From positions 349,212 through 413,211 of the forward strand of contig NW_005199926.1 in NCBI RefSeq assembly GCF_000372725.1: a stretch of 64,000 nt of DNA, given 5' to 3'. The translations under genes and the position numbers were made by a program. Under the pieces are notes generated by a model, which was given only the letters and a program-made list of their open reading frames with translations, did not search any database and had not been told where the DNA came from. The stretch comes from Emiliania huxleyi CCMP1516. Lineage: Eukaryota; Haptophyta; Isochrysidales; Noelaerhabdaceae. How positions within the stretch are numbered: position 1 is the stretch's first letter; each line of letters begins with the position of its first letter. Shown piece after piece: positions 31,146-41,260 of the stretch.

Positions 31146-31674
31146 AGCATTAGACAGGCGGTCTGGAGGATGGCACGTCAGGGGGGGCACTGCCTCCGTC
31201 TCGGATCCCACCGTGTCGCCGGCGCACCGGCGCGCAGAGAAACCAGAGAGCAGAGTGGAAGAGAAGAGTGAGAGAGAGCCCCTCGCTTCCGCGGGGTCTC
31301 CCCGGTGCCCGCGGAGTTTGCGTTTAGTTTTTTCTCGGCCCGGAGAGTGACTCGGCGCGTAACAGTGATGCATATTACGTTATTACCCCCACATCGCACA
31401 CCGACGAAGCACTACACACGCTCGGCCACGCATTAGCAGACAGTAGGATTACCCGCCATGTGCCGCCGTGCCATGGGGGTGGTGCATATGGCACGGCCAC
31501 GGGCTCACAGAAGCTGTGACCGCTGAAGCTGTATGACGCATTGCGCACTTTGCGTCGCATGTGTGTGCCGTGTGCGAGCCTGGAGGCCTCCTTTCCTCGA
31601 GGCGGGAGGCGGGAGGGAGAGGGGGGGGGGGGGTTGGAGGCCCGGCCGGTTGCACAATGTGTCGACACCGCCAT
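31146..31674. other. convergent intergenic, no gene
   Basis: 529 bp between convergent genes. A G-run lies at 31620-31632. Nothing coding recognised. Confidence 0.5.
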
Positions 31675-32961
31675 TCAAAACTCGAAATCGTCGTCCATCT
31701 CAGCAAAGCCGCCGCCGCTGCCCGGCTTCTTCACATGGGGGAGCTGCGTGAAGATCAGCCGCCCCTGCACCGTCCACCCCTCGGGCACGCCGTCGCTCCA
31801 CCGAATGTGCACTCGGCCCGCGGCGTCGGACAGCGCGTAAAACTGGCGCGGGTCGAGCAGACCTGGCGAGGTGCCGCGGGCCGGGTGGGGTGGGAAGGGG
31901 TGTGTGGGGGGGGGGGGGGCTGGCGCGCTGTGGGGGAAGCTACTGGCCGGGTTGGGGCGCGTGCCTGGGTTGGCGACCGCCTCGTCGGACCGGTCGATCA
32001 GCGCGAGGCACTCGTGCCTAAAAGAAAGAAAGAAAACTCGTGCCTAGTGTGTCGCAGAGACGAGCTGGAGGGAGTTGAGGACAGCACAGGACCATAGCTG
32101 GAGGCAGTGAGGTGCGGCAGTGAGGACGCGTCTCTACACCGCCTGCCGTCTCTATCCCCCCGTTCTACGGGTATGGCCCTAAGACGGCACATGAAGCAGC
32201 AGTGCGGCCTCCAAAGCGAATCTCTGCAGCATCTATGCGCTCGTGCGATGCTCCGTCTGCAAACTCAACACCGAGTGAGGTGCCGTCGCAAACGACGGCG
32301 ACGGTGTCGGGGTGCTCCGCGACAAGCTCGTTGCCAGGGAGGGCGACGAAGCCAGTCGGGACGCCTGCGGAGGCACGCGAGTGCGAGCTGTCAGGGCGGG
32401 ATCCTCTCTGCGTTTTGGCGTGGAGGGACAGCCGGCGCCGTGATGCGAGGCGGGGAGGGAGGTATGATGGGCTGAGGGCCGAGCAGGGAGAGGCGGGGAG
32501 GGAGGTATGATGGGCTGAGGGCCGAGCAGCGCGCCATCGGCAAGAAGTCGGTGGTAATTCCACCCGCCGGCGGGGGCGAAGGGCAGCGGCTGTGGCGCGC
32601 GAAGCTCGGCGGCGGTGAGACCTGGGTAGAGCCCGGCAATCGCCATGAGCATCGGCCCAGGGCCCATCGCTACCTGCCACGCAAATGGTTGCTCAGTGGT
32701 GTGCGGGCGGCGCCGCGCGCGGTGCTGGGGCGGCGGAGATGGCGTGGCAGCGACAGGGAAGCGGACCGTGTCCAGCGGCATGAAGCGGTTGCCAGTGCCG
32801 TGCCCACCCTCCGGCCGCCAGTTGTCGACCTCGCCGACGATGTCGGCGGCCCCAACGACCATAACAGCGCCGGCGTTGCGGCTGAGACCGCGGACCACGG
32901 CCGTCCCCAAACGCGCGCGCGCGTTGAGCGAGACAGAGATGGCCACGAACAGGCTCAGCAT
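31675..32961 (-). CDS. secreted protein of unknown function, multi-exon
   Basis: Start at 32961 (MLSLFVAISVSLNARA, a signal peptide). Likely coding blocks in order: GAVMVVGAADIVGEVDNW to RFPVA, then MAIAGLYPGLTAAELRAPQP to GWNYHRLLADGALLG, GVPTGFVALPGNELVAEHPD to RFGGRTAAS, a short exon HECLALIDRSDEA, and a last exon 31862-31675 with WSDGVPEGWTVQGRLIFTQL ending DDDFEF. Exact junctions in the first half are uncertain. Inside one intron a 41-44 bp block (GGCGGGGAGGGAGGTATGAT..) is tandemly duplicated at 32452-32528. No domain recognised. A TATAAATA element sits about 140 bp upstream. Confidence 0.5.
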
Positions 32962-33098
32962 GACGGGAAAGAACCGGTCCGGAAAGAACTGGAAAGAGCT
33001 GGTCCGCGCCAGCGGGGCGAGCTCGTGAGTGTCCGTCGTGCAAAAGAGAAACGGTCTTTCCAGCGAGCTCGTGCGGCCAAAAAGAGTACCCTCCCTCG

Positions 33099-33109
33099 GT
33101 ATTTATACC
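33099..33109 (-). promoter_or_regulatory. TATA box candidate for the gene starting at 32961
   Basis: Minus-strand GGTATAAATAC in otherwise GC-rich sequence, 138 bp upstream of the ATG. Confidence 0.5.
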
Positions 33110-33452
33110 GGTAGGGAGGCGTGTGCCGAATACAAAGTGGAGTCCCGCCTCCGCCCCGCAATAAGCGCAGATGTCCTCTTCAGCCTGCTGAGAGCTTCCT
33201 GGCCCGCGCGCGCGCTCCGCCTGGCGCGCGGAGCGACTCGGTGGACGTCCGAGCCCGCCGCCCCTCGCCACTGCAGCCTGCTGGCCCATGCAGCGCGACA
33301 CCGCCGGCGCTGCGCCTGCTTCCTTGCGCGCCGCTGGACGTCGGCCAAAAAGACCGCTGCCCTCTGGGGACCCGACTCCGCGAAGATCGCGCGCGCGTCG
33401 TGAATGCGGCGCGCGCGCGATCTCCGTTCCCGGGCACGCCGGTCGCAGTGAC

Positions 33453-33887
33453 ATGGGATCCCAGGCTCAAAACAGCACGCTCAACAGCGAGAGCGCCGCC
33501 GCTGCTCCTCCTCCCGCCGCCGGTCCGCTCACCGAGACAAACTCGGTGCCGCCGTTCTCGCCGCCGCCGCCGCCGCCGCCGCCTCGACCCTCGCCTCCGT
33601 CATCGCCGCCCTCCATCTCGCGGCGGCGTCCCTCTGATGGCGCGGGCGCCTCGCTCGCCGGCGCGCCTCGCCGCTGCCCCCCTCTCGCCGCCGCTCCCTC
33701 GTGGCCGCCGCCTCCCCTGTCAATCCCGCCGTCCGCACCACCGCTGCCACCGCCTGGCGCTTGGCGGCGGCCGCCACCGCCTTCCCCTTTGCCGTTGAGC
33801 GGTGCTTGGGCCTTGGCGAGCCTTTCCGCACCGTCCCGGCCGCGGTGCGCACAGCCTGTGCACACTCTCGCCTTCTCTGTACTCTGA
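33453..33887 (+). CDS. Pro-rich ORF, doubtful gene
   Basis: ATG at 33453 opens MGSQAQNSTLNSESAAAAPP, followed by long Pro/Ser stretches for 144 residues. The other plus frame over the same bases gives Ala-rich helices instead ([20 protein letters not shown]), so composition alone may explain both. It is divergent from the gene at 32961. No domain. Confidence 0.25.
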   Translation: MGSQAQNSTLNSESAAAAPPPAAGPLTETNSVPPFSPPPPPPPPRPSPPSSPPSISRRRPSDGAGASLAGAPRRCPPLAAAPSWPPPPLSIPPSAPPLPPPGAWRRPPPPSPLPLSGAWALASLSAPSRPRCAQPVHTLAFSVL

Positions 33888-33989
33888 TTGCGCCGCGGGC
33901 GCCGCCACGCATGCAGTTGGGTGCTTGGGTCAGCGGCGTGAGCCGAGAGGTGGCCCACCGCTGACAGCGCTCAGCGCGCGCGGGGGGGG

Positions 33990-34578
33990 GGGGGGGGCAC
34001 CCCTGGTCCCCTCGCCGCCCAGACACACGCGCGGGACGCGCCCCGGCAGCAGCTCCTGCCTCCTCTCCGCTCTCGCGCCACCCCGCGCGCGGGGGCGTGA
34101 CGTCTGTAGCGAGGCGACGGTGGGACGGTGTCCGACCCGTTCTGGGGTTTTCATATAATGCGGCTCTACTCGTATCGACCAATAAAATACCGGGGGAGGC
34201 CTGCGCAGCCTCTAACTATTTTGAGTTATGTAGCTCTTACGTACATTCCCGGAGGAGGACTGCTGACGGGGTTTGCGATTTTCGCCTGGCGTCCCCGACA
34301 TGGGCACGGGGACTTTGTCCTTTCTCCCTTTTTTTCAGGGGTCACTCCCGCGCGACCTCGGGAACTAGCCGGGGCAGTCGGAGAAGGGGCAACTCCGTGC
34401 ACTGACGGTCGGCCGTCAGAAAACACGCCTCCGTGGCTCGGGTTACACCAATCCTCGCTACCCAACGCGGCCAAAGGATATCCACCTCGAGAACCTCGAG
34501 AACCTCGAGAGTCTCAAAAAAAAGCGTATTTCAAGGATCCTTTCGGAAGTTTACTTCTAGAAAGAAAGCCTCGCCTGT
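33990..34578. other. intergenic with G-run and CTCGAGAAC repeats
   Basis: A run of about 14 G at 33984-33998 and CTCGAGAAC repeated in tandem at 34488-34507. No gene. Confidence 0.5.
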
Positions 34579-35083
34579 CAGGTGTGTATTCTTTTTGCTT
34601 GGGGCGGCCAGCATGCCGGGGTAGGTAGGGTAGGTCTGGGCGCTCCCGTCGGGTTTTTTCCTCTCTTCACGCAGGTGTAGTTTATTTTTGCTTGGGGCGG
34701 CCAGCATGCTGAAATTCTGGAAAAACCTGACCGGCCCCTGCGGTGCCCCTACCTACCTACCTACCTACCTACCCTACTTATGGGAAACTAAAAAAGAAAT
34801 CACGGGCCGGGTGAAGGTGGGGTACTATACCAACTACAGTGATGGCTGGCGGTACTCTCCTGCAATCACAGTCCTTCCTGTGACATGGCAGGCCACTATC
34901 AAGCCCTACAAGCACCAGATCACCCACTTGGGGAGGGTTGACGTCGTGATTTTCGCCGAAAATTTCTTTTTTTTGCTGTGAAAATTCCGGCGTGAAGAGA
35001 GGAAAAAACCCGACGGGAGCGCCCAGACCTACCCTACCTACCCCGGCATGCTGTCCGCCCCAAGCAAAAAGAATACACACCTG
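34579..35083. mobile_element. foldback/MITE-like element with 93-bp inverted arms
   Basis: Left arm 34579-34671 (CAGGTGTGTATTCTTTTTGC .. CTCTCTTCACG) is the near-perfect reverse complement of 34991-35083. A partial third copy of the arm start follows the left arm (34673-34710). The 320-bp centre has lower GC, GTAG/CTAC tetranucleotide runs, and no ORF of note. No target duplication could be assigned. Confidence 0.75.
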
Positions 35084-35114
35084 CGCCTGTCAAAAAACGG
35101 GTGGTAGTCCACAC

Positions 35115-35152
35115 TAACCTCCCATGGGCACGGCCCATGGGCAAGCGGGGTT
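35115..35152 (+). repeat. single unit of the CCCATGGGCACGG minisatellite
   Basis: CACACTAACCTCCCATGGGC followed by ACGGCCCATGGGCAAGCGGGG matches units of the tandem array at 42360-42830, showing the satellite is dispersed. Confidence 0.6.
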
Positions 35153-35261
35153 AACGGGCGCGACGGGGAACTTTTCGGCCATGTCAGGACGTCCGATTCG
35201 GTTAAAACGTTTCCTGTAGCGTCGATAGAGGAGCTTGATGCAAGGTCTATGAGCCTAATGC

Positions 35262-35302
35262 ACGTGCACATGTGCATGCACATGCACATGCACATGCACA
35301 TG
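35262..35302. repeat. (CATGCA)n microsatellite
   Basis: Alternating CACATG and CATGCA hexamers, about seven units. Confidence 0.85.
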
Positions 35303-35354
35303 TCCCGCGCGGCGGCGAGGGGCGCCTCTCCTCACATGCCGTCCCTGTGCATAG

Positions 35355-35444
35355 GAGCACCAGCTCCGGCACGTCGCCGCCATCGTGTGTGGCGGCAACA
35401 TCGACCTGGAGACGCTGTTCCTCCACGTCCGCACGGGCCCGTGA
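35355..35444 (+). pseudogene. orphan terminal exon resembling threonine dehydratase / serine racemase
   Basis: After an AG at 35354 the frame reads 29 residues to a stop with HVAAIVCGGNIDLETL, matching the VAVVSGGNIDL strand near the end of the PLP-dependent threonine dehydratase/serine racemase fold. No upstream exon with the catalytic lysine is visible in 34-35.3 kb, which is occupied by repeats. So it is either the last exon of a gene split by a large repeat-filled intron or a fragment left by rearrangement. Confidence 0.4.
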
Positions 35445-35812
35445 ATGGACGATTCGCATATCTAGATGACGTCCGGTTCGCCGTCTCGGTCGCTGGCAGC
35501 ACACAGAGTAGAAACTGGAGTCCTTCTAATTCTTTTTTCCACGTCGCGATCGTGCAGGGGGCTTGGCCTTGGGGGCGGCTGGCAGGGAGGGCGCGGGGAC
35601 ACATACACATGTCGTTGTTGTTGTCCATGCACAACAACATGTACATGTTTGTTGTTGTTGTTGTCCCCCCTAGCTACGACTACTCCTCGTCCGTCTCCTC
35701 GTCTCGTCCGTCACCACGGTCCAGCGTGCGCCGACGACGCGGCCGACAGGAATGGTGCCGAGAGGAAAGGCCGCCCGCTCTTGATAGGGGGGTTGAGAAA
35801 TTCGAACCCAAA

Positions 35813-36473
35813 ATGGGCCGCCACACCCTCCACGTGGATGCCGAGGCGAAGGTCAGCCACTATGTCTGTGACTACACTGGCATCCCAATGAAGGGGCCCG
35901 GCTGCTTCATGCCCTTCTGGAAGACGCCCACCTCTCGCATGACCAAGCGCGGCAACTACTGCTGCTGGGAGGCGGTGCTGCAGCACGCCCGCGCCACCGC
36001 CGACCGAGACATCCTGCCCAAGGTCGAGTCCTATGTGGCCGAGGAGACGCACCACATGATTGGGCCCTCACAGCCAGCGACATGCCTCACAGCCAGCGAC
36101 CTCACACACCTGGGCGGCACGATCCTCATGGAGCACTGGCTCGACGGGCTGTGGACGCCCGCCAAGGACGTGCCGGCCATGCTGGTCAAGCAAGACGGCC
36201 GAGTGTTGCCCGTCACCGTCATGTGCATCGATGGCCGGTACAAGTTTCAGTACTGGATCAACACGGCCACCCGCGCACTCAAACGACGACAACCCGTGGA
36301 CCGTTCACCCGTACGGCGTGTGCTACTGCACCATCGACGGCAAGGAGATGGCTGTGCACACAAGCCCGCACGCCCTAGCGCACGCCAAGGTGGTCAACCC
36401 AACTGCCACATCCCTGGCCGGCCACCACGTGTGTGGGGACGCCGTCTTTGCTCTTGATACGTCAGTATACTAA
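35813..36473 (+). pseudogene. MYM/TRASH-like zinc-finger protein with one frameshift
   Basis: ATG at 35813 in an AAAATGG context opens GRHTLHVDAEAKVSHYVCDY, with TGIPMKGPGCFMPFWK and KRGNYCCWEAVLQHA. A CxxTG...P..KRGNYC.WE pattern of this kind occurs in short MYM-type zinc-finger proteins of large DNA viruses and their integrated relatives; that link is inference. The zero frame leaves good coding near 36280; the +1 frame then continues HSNDDNPWTVHPYGVCYCTI and stops at 36473. One extra base near 36270-36281, a programmed shift or a sequencing error are all possible. Codon usage on both sides is similar. Confidence 0.5.
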
Positions 36474-36951
36474 TTACTATTCAACGCACAGAGCTGGTCT
36501 AGGCGAGAGCCCCTCTGCCGCCGCTTAATAAAGAGCCCAGACACGTGCCTGTAACATTTTGGGACGTCTACTGGTCTAGCATATACCTGCACGCGAAACT
36601 AACAAGTAATAATCTCTCTAAATGTAGTGCCGGCTGCCGCGTGCGCGTCGCGTGGAGCTGGAGGGGGAGGGGGGGAGGAAGAACTCCTAAGTGAGCGTAA
36701 ATCACCCCTCCCTCCCTCCCTCCCTCCCTCCCTCCCTCCCCCCCCTCCCTCCCTCCCCCCCCTCCCTGCCAGCATCAGTCGCCCTGCCCTTCCTCGCCCT
36801 CCCCTTCCCACAGCCCCTTGCCCCCCGCCCTGCCACGGAGCGCTCCCGCCTCCACCGCGGGCGTGCGCGCGTCGTGTGCAGGTGAGTTCTCTCAAGGCGC
36901 AAGTCAGCCTCGAGCAGCGGCGCGTCAAGGAGGAATAAGGGGAGCACCATC
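36474..36951. other. intergenic with CCCT/CCTC microsatellite
   Basis: CTCC repeats run from about 36704 to 36772. No gene seen. Confidence 0.6.
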
Positions 36952-37404
36952 TTATTCGCAGCAGGGCCACAAAGCCATCCACAAATTGATAGCGGCCATG
37001 GGGCACACGGGCCCCACGCAGTTGCAACAGCGGAGGAAGCCCAAGCGGGGGGCGCCATCGAACTCGATCGAGCTCACAACATCATCGCCCTCCATCCTGT
37101 ACACCACCGAAAAGTCATCGACGTCAACCTCCTTGCAGGAAGTCGAGCTCGAGGTGCTGATCAGCTGCGCATCGACGTCAGCCTCCTTGATCGTCAGCTG
37201 CCCATCGCCATCTTTGTCGCTCGTGACGAATTCCTCCTTGCTGATGATGCCGTTCTTGTCCAAATCGATGACGTTGTTGACCGTCTGGTATACCCCGCCG
37301 AGGAGCTGAGCTTCGCACGCCAAAAAGGCGTCAGATGTCGCAAAACATATCACACTAGGCGATGCTGCCACAATGAGCAGGATGTACATCACACCAGCCT
37401 TCAT
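36952..37404 (-). CDS. secreted two-EF-hand calcium-binding protein
   Basis: Single exon, 150 residues, start chosen at 37404 (MKAGVMYILLIVAASPSVIC, a signal peptide). Two canonical EF-hand loops, DLDKNGIISKEE and DKDGDGQLTIKE, each with ligands at positions 1, 3, 5, 9/12. They are unusually close (about 10 residues between loops), so they form a compact pair. A Cys-rich tail (CCNCVGPVCP) and a final hydrophobic stretch follow. In coccolithophores such acidic secreted proteins could act in calcium handling, which is speculation. The frame extends upstream to 37671 without coding character. Confidence 0.7.
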   Translation of the reverse strand: MKAGVMYILLIVAASPSVICFATSDAFLACEAQLLGGVYQTVNNVIDLDKNGIISKEEFVTSDKDGDGQLTIKEADVDAQLISTSSSTSCKEVDVDDFSVVYRMEGDDVVSSIEFDGAPRLGFLRCCNCVGPVCPMAAINLWMALWPCCE

Positions 37405-39148
37405 GGGCGTGTGGGGTGATCGGGATCGGGGCTGCGGGCTACTGCGAGGAGCTGGTCGATCAGGTTTATCCGAGACACGGCATCTCCCGGTGGTTTCCAG
37501 GAACCGAGAAGGCGCTCCGGCGTGCAAGGGCCTGAGATCGCAACCCCGTATCGCGTCTGGTCTGACGCGCGCGGCCGTCGACCGGCAAGTGTGTGTATTT
37601 TGTGTGTTTGTGTGTTTGTGTGCGGACCGGCAAGCACACGCCTCAACTCGGTCACACTGTTCCGAGGGCAAGGGAGAGGGGCAATTCTATCGCGGTCTCG
37701 GGAACCGTACCCATACTACTCAAAAGTACAATATACTACCACAAAGCACCACTAGCGATTTCGCGCGGAGGGCGTAGTGAAGCGCTGGGGCGCTCACTGT
37801 GTGTTATTCGGGTGGGGATCCATCAGTGGTAACCGGCTTTAGTCACAGATCCAAGCTCAGACGCCACACCAACACCACAAACACGCTCACTTCGCCGCTG
37901 CTGTAGAGGGCCCCCGGGGGCCCACACTACGTCGAAGTACGGACCCGATCTCGGCCCTCACGGGCTGCCACGCGCCCGCGCGCGGCGCGTGCAAGTGGGC
38001 TTCGACCGGCCTCGGCTGGGGGGGCGGGTTGTCCCGGCTGCGGACGCCTTCTGCAGCCCCGTAAGATGGGGACAGCACCCCAAAACTGCCCCTCGGCGGC
38101 ATACAGCACTGCCAGCCAGCCTCTTCCTTCTCCTCAAGGGCTGTACTATAGGCCATATTGCGCCGCCTCCTACTGGCAGCCGGGCGGGCGCGCGCCGCGG
38201 GCGCCTCGGCGCGCGCACGGCTCGCAAAGTTCGAACGAGTACTGCCGCCTGGCCGCCTCAAGGCTGCCGGGCGGCAGTACTCGCCTCGCAAGGCGCGCAC
38301 CGGCTGCTCTGGCTGCTGCGCCGGCGGCCGCTGCGCTGGCCGCTGCTGCGCCGGCTGGCGGGCGGTACCGGCCGCCGCCGGCCGCTGCACCCGCGCCTTC
38401 CCTCGCGGGCGCCGTCGCGCCGCGCGCGCCCAACTCTGCTGGTACACGGCACGCGTCGTCACACAGCCGCGGAGAACAGGCGGTGCTGTGCGCGAAGCGC
38501 GCGCGATCTCGTACTTTTAAGGCTGGATCCGGCCATTCCAAGGGTATACCTTTGAGAATCCCCAGCGTCCCTGCCTCCTAGTCACACTCTCAATATCTCG
38601 ACTCTCCAACACGAAGTGCTGCGATCTGGGGAGGCCCATTTCTTTTTTCCTTTCTTTTTTGGGCCCCGTGGGCACCCTAGGTAGGTAGGTAGGGCGTTTT
38701 GGCGCGAGTCAGTCCCCAAGACCCCCTATCCGGGTAGGAGCCGGAACCCTGGGCACGGGACTTCGTGGTCGGCTCGCCGCTGAGCAGACTCGCAGGTCAG
38801 AGTGGCGGCCGGACAGTCGGTGCTGCTCAGCGGCGACAGACCAACGTGCACGCCGCCTTTGCGCGCCGCGTTGCGGAGCGAGGCCGTGTGCGTAGTCTCC
38901 GAGGGTTAGCCCCGCGTACCAGGTTTCCCTTAACTGCAAACGCCCCCTCTACTCGGAGCTAGTAATACGAGAATACTCTCTGAGGGTTGACCCGCTAGGT
39001 AGGTAGGTGACCCGCTTTGTTATGACCCCCCCCGATGAACACACCAGTGAGGGAGGGCGAGACGATCGAGGGGTCCCGTACCATGCGGAATCGACCCTAT
39101 CCGGTGCTCAAGTGCTCAAGGTGACCCGCTATGAAAGTGGCGAGAATC
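37405..39148. other. intergenic, GC-rich, no supported gene
   Basis: Contains GTGTTTGTGTG (37595-37620), long open frames in several registers at 37887-38581 that are Arg/Ala/Pro compositional artefacts, a palindrome at 38237-38283, and a TAGG/GTAG tetranucleotide tract at 38680-38695 and 38996-39010. Confidence 0.45.
38237..38283. repeat. near-perfect palindrome CGAGTACTGCCGCC..GGCGGCAGTACTCG
   Basis: Arms of 14 exact bases, extended with mismatches, around a loop of about 18 bases. Confidence 0.8.
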
Positions 39149-41167
39149 TTATAACATGGCGAGAAAGAGAATTAACGTAGCTTCGAGAAAGCCCGTGTCC
39201 TCGATCTCGAGCCCCGCAAAGCCACGCGGATCGGCCACCTTCCTTCGCAGCGCCGCCGCGCCGGCGCGGCTCAGATGCGCATAACACGCCCGAAAGCTCC
39301 CGCATCGCACAAGCAGCCGCAGCATCGCCACCGTGCCGAGGCGAATCATCTGGTCCGAGTCGGGCGTGAGCGAGGTGCCGAACTCGTACTTCGCGTAGTA
39401 CTCGCCCTTCTTCCGCCTGAACGTCACCTCCATCCGGCTCAGCGCCTCAAAATCGCCCTCCTTCCGCACTGCGCCCGCCTCGCCCTCCCCCGCGACCTCG
39501 TCCATGGTGATGAAGAGGTCGCCCATCTGCAGCGGCGGCAGCTCGTGCCAGGGGCTGTCGGCGTCCGCCAGGTCGTTCGCGTCATTCATCGCCATCCCGG
39601 GACGGCAGCCCGTGACCTTCGCCGTTCCCAAGTACGCACACACGACGTGAGCCACGTTTGCTTCAAACGGCTCCGCCAGCGACGCGTCCTGCAGCTGGTA
39701 CTCGCCGACCTGGTACAGGTGCTGCTTCGCGCACGGGTGGGTCGTCGCCGCGCTCAGCTGCTCCACCGTCCGCTTGCTCGCCGCTGCGCTCGCCTGCGCG
39801 CTCGCCAGCCGCTGCTGGCGGGCGCTCTTCCCGCGCGCGGCGCTCTCGGCCGCCGCGGCTCGCCCCGCCGCCTTCCCTGCCTCCTCCGCCAGCATCTTCA
39901 TCCCGCTGCCGCCGCCCTCGAACAAGGACATGACCTGGTCCCTCACCGACTTCCAGTACTGCCTCGCCTCCGACGTGCCGGCCGCTGGCATCGCAGGCCA
40001 CAGCTCGCACCAGAGGTGGTTCTTCATGTGTTTGAGGGCGACCTCCACAGACTTCTCGCCGCGTCCGGTGCGCACCATCGCCTCCTCCCCTCGCGCGACA
40101 CTCCCGACGGGAAGGTGCCAGCGGCTTGCCCTCAACGGCCGGACGCGCGTCGTCGCCAGCCACTGGCCGAAGCGGATCGTCCAGCGAATGGTGGGGTGCG
40201 TGCCGCGCGAGGTCCGCGACATGGCCACGTCCTTGCCCTTCTTCGCCTGCTGGGCGAGAAAGTCGCGCTGCCGGCGTCTCACGTACACCAGCTGCCGCGA
40301 CAGGCTCGGCCCGTGCGGCCTCAGCAAAGGCTGATCGTCCGCCCGCATGGCCTCCTCCTGCCGCTCGTCGTCCATCCCGTCGAGCAGGTCGGCCAGTTCG
40401 CTATGCTGCACGGCCGTCGCGCGGCGATGCGCGCCCGCTCGCGTCCCCGCGGCGACCGCGTCCTCCTCGCCGCCGCTCTCCTCGCCGCCGCTCTCCTCGC
40501 CGCCGCTCTCCTCGCCCTCGGTGGAGGCCGCCACATTCGTGCCGTCGGCTGGCGTCGGCATCGCGGTCGCGCGCCGCCACTGCTCGTCGTCAAGCATGTG
40601 CCAGTACTGCTCGCCCTGGTGGCCGTCGTATTCGACCTCGTGCACGAGCCGGCCGTCCACGTCCTCCTCCCGCCCCGCGATGGTGGCCGGCCACCACAAG
40701 CCCTGCTCGCCCAGGATCTCGACGTGCGTTCCCGTCTCCACGATGGTGTGCCCCGCCTGCTTCGCCGTCTCGTCCACCCGCAGCCGCTCCCGCCGCTCCC
40801 TCTGGCCCTCCCTCGCCGTCGGAAGGGCGTAGTTCGGGCCGCTCTCCTCCACGCCGGCCAGCACGTCCGCGGCGCTCACCGCCTCGACGTCCATCGCCTC
40901 CTCCGCCGCCGGCTCGGTCGTGCCGCCCGCTGCCTCGCGTTGTCTGCGCTGCCGCTCGCGCTCGTGGTGTGCTGCTCGGCGCTCGACGCCGCCGCCCTCG
41001 TGCACGCACGCCGCCTGCGGTGCCATCTCGCCGCAGGGCGAAGGCCAACCGCAAATTTCGCACAAACTCCGTGCAAAGCCCCTTCGAACGCGCGAAAGCG
41101 CCGGCTTTCGAACCTCGGCGCCCGCCCTCTTTCTGGCCGCGTCCCTCCCCTTTTCGATCTTCTGCAT
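39149..41167 (-). CDS. large ORF: Tudor/agenet-like domain plus possible tyrosine-recombinase-like region
   Basis: 672 residues without intron. N-terminal CEICGWPSPC is a lone Cys cluster. Residues about 140-205 read GTHVEILGEQGLWWPATI then HEVEYDGHQGEQYWHMLDDE, a Tudor/agenet-style barrel. An acidic GEESGGEESGGEE repeat follows. The C-terminal third has VVCAYLGTAKVTGCRPGMAM, LPPLQMGDLFITMDEV and MEVTFRRKKG, in the order of the TGxRPG..D..L motifs of fungal-type (Crypton/DUF3435) tyrosine recombinases. The frame then stops before any catalytic RxxRH..Y could appear, so if it is a recombinase it is truncated or continues past an intron. Intronless structure favours a mobile element. Low certainty on function. 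Confidence 0.45.
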   Translation of the reverse strand: MQKIEKGRDAARKRAGAEVRKPALSRVRRGFARSLCEICGWPSPCGEMAPQAACVHEGGGVERRAAHHERERQRRQREAAGGTTEPAAEEAMDVEAVSAADVLAGVEESGPNYALPTAREGQRERRERLRVDETAKQAGHTIVETGTHVEILGEQGLWWPATIAGREEDVDGRLVHEVEYDGHQGEQYWHMLDDEQWRRATAMPTPADGTNVAASTEGEESGGEESGGEESGGEEDAVAAGTRAGAHRRATAVQHSELADLLDGMDDERQEEAMRADDQPLLRPHGPSLSRQLVYVRRRQRDFLAQQAKKGKDVAMSRTSRGTHPTIRWTIRFGQWLATTRVRPLRASRWHLPVGSVARGEEAMVRTGRGEKSVEVALKHMKNHLWCELWPAMPAAGTSEARQYWKSVRDQVMSLFEGGGSGMKMLAEEAGKAAGRAAAAESAARGKSARQQRLASAQASAAASKRTVEQLSAATTHPCAKQHLYQVGEYQLQDASLAEPFEANVAHVVCAYLGTAKVTGCRPGMAMNDANDLADADSPWHELPPLQMGDLFITMDEVAGEGEAGAVRKEGDFEALSRMEVTFRRKKGEYYAKYEFGTSLTPDSDQMIRLGTVAMLRLLVRCGSFRACYAHLSRAGAAALRRKVADPRGFAGLEIEDTGFLEATLILFLAML

Positions 41168-41260
41168 TCACTCTTTACATACATAAACACCTCCCAACTC
41201 TCAACACACCACCGCTGGCACCCATGTGCTGGAAGCCGTTTTCTCTCTCGAGCACCGACA

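Noticed and set aside
35790-35815. GGTTGAGAAATTCGAACCC as a tRNA B box
   Set aside because: Stem-loop is imperfect and no A box or cloverleaf upstream.
37887-38581. Open frames of 120-190 codons on both strands
   Set aside because: Arg/Ala/Pro composition in every register at very high GC; no domain, no splice-consistent start.
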